From positions 1 through 27,312 of the IMG/VR virus record IMGVR_UViG_3300032116_001097: a stretch of 27,312 bases of DNA, one strand, 5' to 3'. A program made the position numbers and the translations under genes. Shown here piece after piece: positions 12,654-18,617 of the stretch. This DNA is from a virus. The notes below the pieces were generated by a model. The model ran no database searches. It was not told the DNA's origin and saw nothing but the letters and a program-made list of their open reading frames with translations. Each line of letters starts with the position of its first letter. Positions within the stretch are counted from its first letter, which is position 1.

Positions 12654-12799
12654 TTGTTTTCTCCTTTTCTTTTACATGCATACAACCACCCTTGAATCCA
12701 GTAGTTGTTGTCCAACATCTTCCATGGGTGTAGGATTCCACACCTATCACACATGAAAGACTCATCGTTGTCAGTACAAATAATTTCTTGTACCCACAT
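12650..12799 (-). CDS. 49-aa Cys-containing protein
   Basis: The product (MWVQEIICTDNDESFMCDRCGI...) has one C-x-x-C plus two separate Cys and a C-terminal KRKGEN. Tyr/Trp-rich NNYWIQGWLYACKRK follows the metal motif. ATGA links it to the next gene, whose SD (AAAAGGAG) is formed by its last codons. Weak GGTGG SD of its own. Confidence 0.5.
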   Translation of the reverse strand: MWVQEIICTDNDESFMCDRCGILHPWKMLDNNYWIQGWLYACKRKGENK

Positions 12800-12800
12800 A

Positions 12801-12890
12801 TCAATACCACCTACTAACTACATCTGCTAACACCATTAAACCTACAAATAACATACTCCAAGCAAACCATTTCAAATTACTTTTCATCAT
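12801..12890 (-). CDS. 29-aa single-helix membrane peptide
   Basis: Starts at ATGATG after GGAG, within the upstream stop. MMKSNLKWFAW, a hydrophobic helix (SMLFVGLMVLADVV) and SRWY. Basic N-terminus predicts N-in topology. The second of two such mini membrane peptides in the cluster; they do not share sequence. Confidence 0.5.
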   Translation of the reverse strand: MMKSNLKWFAWSMLFVGLMVLADVVSRWY

Positions 12891-13003
12891 TCAATCTCCA
12901 AACAATCAGCACATACCACTACACCATCTGGATATATATGTCCACCCTCTTCATCAAAATCCACATCAACATTACATACACTGCACTTGTTATACTTCTT
13001 CAC
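12887..13003 (-). CDS. 38-aa zinc ribbon
   Basis: GTG start overlapping the upstream stop (GTGA). KCSVCNVDVDFDEEGGH and VVVCADCLEIE give two C-x-x-C pairs flanking an acidic loop with a His, a complete zinc-ribbon fold in miniature. Function unknown; part of the zinc-ribbon series. Confidence 0.55.
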   Translation of the reverse strand: MKKYNKCSVCNVDVDFDEEGGHIYPDGVVVCADCLEIE

Positions 13004-13206
13004 TTATAATCTCCAATCTCAATAAACCTTTCATCAAACTCATCAGTACAACCATTACTACAAACAAACTCAGGTCTATTACTAATCAAACAAAAAACTA
13101 CCCTCAAATTAGTAACAAACCAAGGACCACTACAAATACAACAATAAGCATCAAACTTATCGTTGTCCATACATTTATCCCAATATTCCTCTTTACTAAC
13201 TAACAT
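13000..13206 (-). CDS. 68-aa zinc-binding protein
   Basis: ATG after AAAAAGGAGATTGT, a strong SD. Cys ligands lie in YCCICSGPWFV and FVCSNGCTDEF, separated by a hydrophobic strand (NLRVVFCLI). The C-S-x-G-C element resembles a rubredoxin-like knuckle. Acidic C-terminus. It is the second gene of the minus operon and follows a 9-bp hairpin. Confidence 0.6.
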   Translation of the reverse strand: MLVSKEEYWDKCMDNDKFDAYCCICSGPWFVTNLRVVFCLISNRPEFVCSNGCTDEFDERFIEIGDYK

Positions 13207-13233
13207 ACAATCTCCTTTTTGTAGGACATCAGT

Positions 13234-13263
13234 AACTGCTACCGACAGACGCCAGTAGCAGTT
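13234..13263 (-). repeat. 9-bp inverted repeat ahead of a strong ribosome binding site
   Basis: AACTGCTAC pairs with GTAGCAGTT across 12 bases, lying between the 118-aa and 68-aa genes, about 16 bases before AAAAAGGAG. No T-run follows. Sequence differs from the module at 10318 and 12238, but the position is the same. Confidence 0.5.
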
Positions 13264-13277
13264 CTGAATCTGTTCTG

Positions 13278-13634
13278 TTAAGCAACAACTTCTTGAACAA
13301 CAAACTGGTCATACCATTTCTTGTTGTTCAATCGTTTGCTGTGGTATCCCTTAATGGTAAAGAGATGGTTGGCAGGGCGTACGGCTCTGTTTCTGTTAGC
13401 GTCATCTTCAGACTCAAACAAAACATTGCCACCTGTAGCGTCCTCGTTGGTGTCTTTGGCAACTCCGAAAACATTGCCACCCCAACATACGAAGAAGCCT
13501 GACCATTGGAACTTGTTATCGTCGTCACGGACAATCATCAGTCCGCGAGTTCCAATAACTTCGCCGTCCTTGGAGCGTTTGATACTCTCAAGGTTTTTTA
13601 CTTCAACACGCTCATATGCAATTGTTTGCATCAT
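13278..13634 (-). CDS. Hypothetical 118-aa protein, first gene of the minus operon
   Basis: Starts at ATGATG after GAAAGGAAACG. The protein has alternating short strands: IAYERVEVKNLESI, IGTRGLMIVRDDDN, FQWSGFFVCWGGNVFGVA, NHLFTIKGYHS, WYDQFVVQEVV. This suggests a small beta-barrel. The codon pattern is richer in G and C than in the neighbours downstream, and the whole gene lies in the left arm of the giant palindrome, with a decayed inverted copy at 13870-14198. This points to separate acquisition. As the most promoter-proximal gene it should be abundant early. Function unknown. Confidence 0.65.
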   Translation of the reverse strand: MMQTIAYERVEVKNLESIKRSKDGEVIGTRGLMIVRDDDNKFQWSGFFVCWGGNVFGVAKDTNEDATGGNVLFESEDDANRNRAVRPANHLFTIKGYHSKRLNNKKWYDQFVVQEVVA

Positions 13635-13869
13635 CGTTTCCTTTCTAATAGAGCGAGGTTTTCACATCTTGTCGAGGCGTGCCATGACGCAACGCCAATC
13701 GCGTGCGGTGTGGGCTGCGTGATTTACAGCATGCCTCGCTTTGGCTCGGCGATGCTTTACCAGCCGAGACAGAGGTGTGGTGTAAATCATGCAGTTCAAC
13801 GCACCGATTGCCGACGAAGGAGGTACGCGTTGCAATTGGCCACGCACTCGACGTGAAACCTCGCTCTAT

Positions 13870-14198
13870 GAAAGGAACGACGAAGCAAACGCTTAATTGC
13901 ATTATGAGCGAGTTGATATGGTAAAAAACCTTGTTCCAGTATCAACGCCCAAAGGACGCGAAGTTGGAACCGTGGACATGATTGCCCATGACACGATAAC
14001 GTTCCAGTCTTTGGGCAGGCTTCAAGTGTTGGGTGGCATGTTGAGTTGCCTGACCCAACAGGACGCCAAGGTGGACGTTTTGCGAGTCTGAACGATACGC
14101 AACAGAAACGTTCAGAGCAACGCCCAGCCAACCACCTTTCCATTTGGGTACCCAGCAAACGAGAACAACAGAAAGGTATCCAGTTTGATTGTTAAGAA
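13870..14198 (+). pseudogene. Decayed inverted copy of the 118-aa gene
   Basis: On the plus strand the region reads as a degraded relative of the gene at 13278-13634. From TTG 13897 the frame gives HYERVDMVKNL (against AYERVEVKNL), then GREVGTVDMIAHD, FQSLGRLQVLGG, aligned with GEVIGTRGLMIVRD and FQWSGFFVCWGG. Gaps in this first half are in multiples of three, as if it was once translated. After about 14070 a net frame change produces a TGA at 14089-14091, and the rest matches only as nucleotides, with several deletions. No good SD stands at TTG 13897 and a TAA precedes it, so expression is unlikely. Confidence 0.7.
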
Positions 14199-14246
14199 AG
14201 TTACCAACTGCAACAGAACAGTCAGAACTGGTTGGCGTCCTGTTAG

Positions 14247-14346
14247 TGCAGACTGAGGTCCCAAACAGGAGTGGTCAGATGTGACACTGGTACGTCGCAG
14301 GCAGTCTGCAACGGACCCCAGAGTGTTTAAATCTGACTCCACTCTG
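14247..14346. repeat. Overlapping inverted repeats at the edge of the palindrome
   Basis: TGCAGACTG (14247-14255) pairs with CAGTCTGCA (14302-14310), CAGAGTG (14319-14325) pairs with CACTCTG (14340-14346), and GAGTGG-TCAGAT near 14269 matches ATCTGACTCCACTC near 14331-14344 with a two-base bulge. No gene is seen. The region may fold as RNA or hold protein-binding sites. Confidence 0.45.
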
Positions 14347-14473
14347 TATATGAAACACCCACTATATTTTTTTGTTACGGTGTGATAGTCTGTTTTTGTT
14401 GTTTTTTGGTTTGTTTTATAACGATTTGGTTAAGAGTTGTCCGCTTTTGTATTTTGGACGGATTAGTATATAT
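14347..14473. other. AT-rich stretch upstream of the late operon
   Basis: No gene. Contains T-runs (14366-14373 and 14395-14409), TTGTCC at 14437-14442 with GTCC/GGAC symmetry around it, and TATATATA at 14468-14475. This is where a late promoter would be expected, but I cannot match a convincing -35/-10 pair at normal spacing. If the phage sigma-like protein is used, the promoter may be non-canonical. Confidence 0.35.
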
Positions 14474-14566
14474 ATGAGGGGATAAATACTATCCCCTCAT
14501 CTGTAACTGTAAATAGATATTTAAAGCCTTTAAGGGCTTTAAATATACTGTTCTGTACTGTTACAG
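14474..14566 (+). promoter_or_regulatory. Paired palindromes in the terminase leader
   Basis: ATGAGGGGATA / TATCCCCTCAT (11 bp, 5-base loop, 14474-14500) is followed by TATTTAAAGCC / GGCTTTAAATA (11 bp, 6-base loop, 14518-14545). The second is framed by CTGTAAC (14501-14507) / GTTACAG (14560-14566). Neither stem has a terminator T-run. They lie 36-130 bases before the terminase ATG, so they are candidates for late-operon operators or an mRNA leader structure. Confidence 0.55.
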
Positions 14567-14601
14567 AGTGTAGTATTCTAGAGTTACGGATAGGTGTAGG
14601 T

Positions 14602-16476
14602 ATGGGGTTCCAAAAGGGTAAGGAGCACCAGAATGCCACGGATTCTGTGGAGGCTAAAAGGTTAGTCCTTCAGTATGTTTCTGAGGGTGTAGGGGTTCAG
14701 CAAGCGATTGGGCTTGTGGGGCGTCAACCTGTTACCCTACGCCAATGGATGTCTCGTGACCCTGGGTTTGCTCGTAAACTTGAGGAAGCCAAGGAACTTG
14801 GGGCTTCTAAAGATTTATCTGGTGATAAGTATCAGATTGAGTTTTCTGAATTTTCTGAAAAATTTTTGAACAGCCGTATTTTCCCCCATCAACAAAATTG
14901 GGTTGATGTGTTGGAGGGACGTGAGCCTTCTTGGCTTCACCCTAGCATGGTGTATGAACCTGCTGACCCTACAAGGTTGTTGATTAACGTGCCACCTGAG
15001 CATGCTAAGTCAACTACCATTACTGTGAATTATTCAACTTATAAGATTTGTAAGGACCCTGACAATACTCGTATTATTGTTATTTCCAAAACCCTGACTA
15101 AGGCTCAGGAGTTTGTTTATTCTATTAAGCAACGTTTGACTCATCCTATGTGGGCTAAGTTGCAGGCAACCTATGCCCCTCCTGGTGGGTGGCGTGAGGA
15201 TGCTGATTCTTGGAAAGCCAACGCTATTACGTTGTCTCGTACTTCTACCGAGAAGGACCCTACGGTTCAGGCTCTTGGTATTGGTGGTCAAGTGTATGGT
15301 GCTCGTGCTAACTTGATAATTCTTGATGACTGTGTAACTGGGGCTAATGCCCATGAGTGGGCTAAACAGTTAGAGTGGATTCAGAAAGAAGTTGTTACTC
15401 GTCTTGACGACGAGGGTGTTTTGTTAATTGTTGGTACTAGGTTTGCTGCCACAGATTTGTATAGGGAGATTCGTAACCCTAAGCATTGGTCTAATGGTAA
15501 ATCTCCTTTCACTTATTTTTCTATGCCAGCAGTTTTAGAAACCTCGGAGGACCCAAAGGATTGGGTTACTTTGTGGGCTAAGACTGACCAGAAGTCAGGT
15601 ACTAAGAAAGAACCTGATGAGAATGGTTTGTATTCTAAGTGGGACGGTCCAGCCCTGTACCGTAGGCGTGGTGAAGTTACTCCTAGTACTTGGGCATTGG
15701 TTTATCAGCAACAAGATATTCAAGAAGATTCTATCTTCAAACCTTCTTGTGTGCAGGCTTCTACTAATGGTATGAGACGCACAGGTATTATTAATAATAA
15801 ACTTCCTGGGCACCCTAAAGATGGGGACTTCTACACCATCATGGGTATTGACCCTGCTATGACTGGTAAGACTGCCGCAGTTATGTTGGCTTATGACCGT
15901 AGAACACATATGCGTTATGTGTTGGATGTTTATAACATGGTTGACCCTAACCCTCAAAAGGTTCGTGCTTTGATGGAAGATTGGGTTAACAAGTATCACC
16001 CGCAGGAAATGCGTGTTGAGATTAACGCACACCAGAAAGCGTATGCGTTAGATGAAGAATTAAACCAGTGGTTAACAAATAGAGGGATTCAGTTCCGTTC
16101 TCATTTCACTGGTAAAAACAAATGGGATGTTGACTTTGGTGTAGCATCTATGGCTGCCTTGTTTGGTAGTGAACGTGATGGTAAACACCAAGATGACAAT
16201 ATGATTGAACTTCCTTCAGCAGAAGGAAATGAGCATGTTAAGGCTTTAGTAAATCAATTACTTACCTGGTCTCCAGGTGTAAAGAAATCACAAGCAACTG
16301 ACTGTGTGATGGCTTTATGGTTTTGTGAAATTAGAGTTAAAGAGTTAATCCAACAATCTGGGTTTGCTCAATCACATTCGTATAACAGGTATGCAACTAA
16401 GGCTGGTATACGTAATAGAGGAACAATTAATCTAGATGACCTTGCTGCAGCACAATATTCTGAAGCATACTTATAG
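14602..16476 (+). CDS. terL: Terminase large subunit with N-terminal HTH region
   Basis: The 624-residue motor packages phage DNA into the capsid. The ATPase domain shows a Walker-A-like VPPEHAKSTT (130-139), Walker B LIILDD (238-243) and the coupling motif VGTRF (277-281). The nuclease domain shows IMGIDPAMTG with D417, MRVEINAHQ with E473 and SQATDCVMALW with D567. Residues 15-65 (EAKRLVLQYVSEGVGVQQAI, TLRQWMSRDPGF) look like a helix-turn-helix of the kind seen in small terminases. No separate small-subunit gene is visible, so DNA recognition may be fused here. GGATAGGTGTAGGT precedes the ATG. First gene of the late operon. Confidence 0.9.
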   Translation: MGFQKGKEHQNATDSVEAKRLVLQYVSEGVGVQQAIGLVGRQPVTLRQWMSRDPGFARKLEEAKELGASKDLSGDKYQIEFSEFSEKFLNSRIFPHQQNWVDVLEGREPSWLHPSMVYEPADPTRLLINVPPEHAKSTTITVNYSTYKICKDPDNTRIIVISKTLTKAQEFVYSIKQRLTHPMWAKLQATYAPPGGWREDADSWKANAITLSRTSTEKDPTVQALGIGGQVYGARANLIILDDCVTGANAHEWAKQLEWIQKEVVTRLDDEGVLLIVGTRFAATDLYREIRNPKHWSNGKSPFTYFSMPAVLETSEDPKDWVTLWAKTDQKSGTKKEPDENGLYSKWDGPALYRRRGEVTPSTWALVYQQQDIQEDSIFKPSCVQASTNGMRRTGIINNKLPGHPKDGDFYTIMGIDPAMTGKTAAVMLAYDRRTHMRYVLDVYNMVDPNPQKVRALMEDWVNKYHPQEMRVEINAHQKAYALDEELNQWLTNRGIQFRSHFTGKNKWDVDFGVASMAALFGSERDGKHQDDNMIELPSAEGNEHVKALVNQLLTWSPGVKKSQATDCVMALWFCEIRVKELIQQSGFAQSHSYNRYATKAGIRNRGTINLDDLAAAQYSEAYL

Positions 16477-16484
16477 GAGTTTGA

Positions 16485-18209
16485 ATGGCACTTGATGTGC
16501 AACAAATAGCAGATAAGGTTGAGGCGTTAAAGCGTCGCAACCAAGACCGTGATACACGTATGGCAAATGTTTTGTCAGTGCGTCGTGGTGAAATCTCAAA
16601 TGTTTACCCTGACTTTTTCCCTGAAGGTATGCCTTCACCAATGATTGCTAACTTCATTGATGTTGCTGCACGCGATTTAGCAGAAGTGCTTGCACCTCTT
16701 CCTTCTTTTAATTGTAATACTGTTAACACAACTTCTGACCGTGCTAAAGCACAGGCAGAGAAACGCAGCATGATTGCGAACTTTTATGTTCAGTCCTCAC
16801 GCTTGCAGACACAGATGTATACAGGGGCTGATTGGTTTCTTACATATGGCTTTTTGCCAATCGTAATAGAATTAGATGTTAAAGATAATCAGCCCCGCAT
16901 CCGTGTCGACAATCCTCTAGGTGCATATCCAGAGTTTGACCGTTTTGGTCGTATAACTTCTTATTCACGTAGATATGTTAAAACTATTGCAGAGTTAGTT
17001 GCAGAGTTCCCAGAATACGAATCACAACTTGTTGGTCCACAAGGTCGCGAAAACACTGACATGTATGCATTGTTAGAAATGATTCGCTATGAAGATGATG
17101 ACCAAGTTGTTTTGTATGTTCCACAAAGACAGAATTTAGTTTTAAAACGCACACCTAATCCTTTAGGTGAAATGTTAGTACGTGTAGCAAGACGTCCAAG
17201 TATTGATGAAGAACCACGTGGACAGTTTGATGATGTTGTTTGGGTACAACTCGCACGTGCACGTTTCTCCCTTCTTGCTTTAGAAGCAGCAGAGAAATCT
17301 GTTCAGGCTCCGTTGGCATTGCCTAACGATGTTCAAGAATTAGCATTCGGTCCAGATGCAGTGTTGAGAAGTCAAAACCCTCAACAAATCCGAAGAGTCG
17401 GTTTAGAGTTACCGAATGCAGCATTTACTGAACAAGCAGTGTTGCAACAGGAAATGCGTCTGGGTGCTAGATATCCAGAAGGTCGCACAGGCAATATTGA
17501 TGCCAGCATCATTACTGGACAAGGCGTCCAGGCGTTATTAGGTGCATTTGATTCTCAAATCAAAGCAGGACAACAAGTACTTGCACAAACATTTGAAGAT
17601 GTTATTTCTCTTTGCTTACGTGTTGATGAAAAGATTTTCCCATTCGATAAGAACGTTCGCGGATACAATGATGGTTCACCTTATGAACTTAAATACAATC
17701 CTGCTAAAGACATTAAAGGTGACTACACTGTAGAAGTTCGTTATGGTTTAATGGCAGGTCTTGACCCATCTCGTGCTCTTATCTTCTCATTGCAAGCAAT
17801 GGGTGGAGATTTAGTTTCACGTGAATTTGTTATGAGTGAACTACCATGGTCATTGAATGTTTCTAAAGAACAAGAACGCATTGATATTCAAAAGATGCGT
17901 GACAATTTGAATCGTGCAGTTAATGCTGCTGCTGGTGCAATCCCTGAAATGATTGCAACAGGACAAGATGTTTCAACTCTTCTAGGTAAATTTGCTGACA
18001 TAATCGAGAAGCGTCGCGGTGGTGTTTCCATTGAAGATGCTGTAAAAGAAGCATTCTCTCCAGAAGAATTAGAACAACCTACTCCAGCAGAGGCTACCCC
18101 TTCACAGCAGGCTGTAGCACAACCGTCCCCTCCTAGTGCTCCCGCTGGTAGCCCTGCTGGAGCCCCTCCAGATATTGCCGCATTGATGGCACAGATGGCA
18201 GGTCAATAA
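16485..18209 (+). CDS. Portal protein
   Basis: The 574-residue protein directly follows terminase (AGGAG before the ATG) and has the size and composition of a portal. It has an N-terminal helical region (KVEALKRRNQDRDTRM), FIDVAARDLAEVLAPLPSF, a beta wing with VIELDVKDNQPRIRVDNPLGAYPEFD, a DDDQVVLYVPQ strand, the long stem/crown helices (NAAFTEQAVLQQEMRLGAR, QALLGAFDSQIKAGQQVLAQT) and a Pro/Ala-rich C-terminus from about residue 535. It would form the dodecameric ring for DNA entry at one capsid vertex. The assignment is by position, length and this pattern. Confidence 0.8.
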   Translation: MALDVQQIADKVEALKRRNQDRDTRMANVLSVRRGEISNVYPDFFPEGMPSPMIANFIDVAARDLAEVLAPLPSFNCNTVNTTSDRAKAQAEKRSMIANFYVQSSRLQTQMYTGADWFLTYGFLPIVIELDVKDNQPRIRVDNPLGAYPEFDRFGRITSYSRRYVKTIAELVAEFPEYESQLVGPQGRENTDMYALLEMIRYEDDDQVVLYVPQRQNLVLKRTPNPLGEMLVRVARRPSIDEEPRGQFDDVVWVQLARARFSLLALEAAEKSVQAPLALPNDVQELAFGPDAVLRSQNPQQIRRVGLELPNAAFTEQAVLQQEMRLGARYPEGRTGNIDASIITGQGVQALLGAFDSQIKAGQQVLAQTFEDVISLCLRVDEKIFPFDKNVRGYNDGSPYELKYNPAKDIKGDYTVEVRYGLMAGLDPSRALIFSLQAMGGDLVSREFVMSELPWSLNVSKEQERIDIQKMRDNLNRAVNAAAGAIPEMIATGQDVSTLLGKFADIIEKRRGGVSIEDAVKEAFSPEELEQPTPAEATPSQQAVAQPSPPSAPAGSPAGAPPDIAALMAQMAGQ

Positions 18210-18617
18210 ATGGCTGAACAAGTATCTGGTCCTGGACAATTATCTGAAAGAACAGATTTAAATACTTCAGCACAACCAACTAGATATATGTCTGGTGGTT
18301 CGTATGGTGAAGGTCAAGAACTTATGGGTCTTCAACAAGGTGCAGCAATGGCAGGTCAAACACCTCAACCATCTATGAATGCAATGCAAGCAGTTGCTGC
18401 TGCAAGACCTGTTACTCCTTTAACAGCAATGACTCAAAAACCTAATGAGCCTTTGACTGCTGGTGTTGATTATGGTGCAGGTCCAGGAAGTGATGTTTTA
18501 ACCCTGCCTACTCCGCAACAAAAAACTTTAAAATCAATTGTTGAAGAACTTATTCCTTTTGATGAAACAGGCGAAATATCTGCAATATATAATTTCTTAA
18601 ACGACAGAGGTAATTAG
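18210..18617 (+). CDS. Small virion-module protein, low-complexity
   Basis: The 135-residue protein starts immediately at the portal stop (TAAATG). It is Gln/Ala/Thr/Pro-rich (MAGQTPQPSMNAMQAVAAA) and mostly disordered, then ends with an ordered helix, LKSIVEELIPFDETGEISAI and YNFLNDRGN. Position between portal and a giant protein suggests a head-completion or scaffold-like helper. No family signature and no cysteine. Confidence 0.55.
   Translation: MAEQVSGPGQLSERTDLNTSAQPTRYMSGGSYGEGQELMGLQQGAAMAGQTPQPSMNAMQAVAAARPVTPLTAMTQKPNEPLTAGVDYGAGPGSDVLTLPTPQQKTLKSIVEELIPFDETGEISAIYNFLNDRGN

Larger units (their letters stand above)
13213..14275. repeat. Giant imperfect inverted repeat (about 1.06 kb palindrome)
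   Basis: Reading outward from a core CTCGGC (13745-13750) / GCCGAG (13763-13768) with a 12-base loop, the two strands keep matching for over 500 bases. Anchor pairs are TGTAAATCA (13720-13728 and 13781-13789), AACCTCGCTCTAT (13648-13660 and 13857-13869), GTAAAAAACCTTG (13589-13601 and 13921-13933), CCAGTTTG (13301-13308 and 14180-14187) and AACAGAACAG (13270-13279 and 14212-14221). Between anchors there are many substitutions and small gaps; by eye identity is around 70-75%. Matching fades near the SD of the 68-aa gene on the left and about 14275 on the right. Confidence 0.85.

Noticed and set aside
13897-14091. A functional 64-aa gene from TTG 13897.
   Set aside because: It aligns to the 118-aa protein but lacks an SD, follows a TAA directly and is truncated by a frame change; treated as a pseudogene.
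13506-14158. Several 60-133 aa open frames on both strands in the palindromic region.
   Set aside because: They lack ribosome sites, change frame against each other, and look like accidental openings in GC-richer DNA. Only the copy of the 118-aa gene has recognisable protein similarity.
13640-14600. A GOLLD/ROOL-type giant phage RNA in the long gene-poor region.
   Set aside because: Length and structure fit in a general way, but the palindromic relation to the 118-aa gene explains most of the pairing, and I cannot match any known motif of those RNAs by eye.
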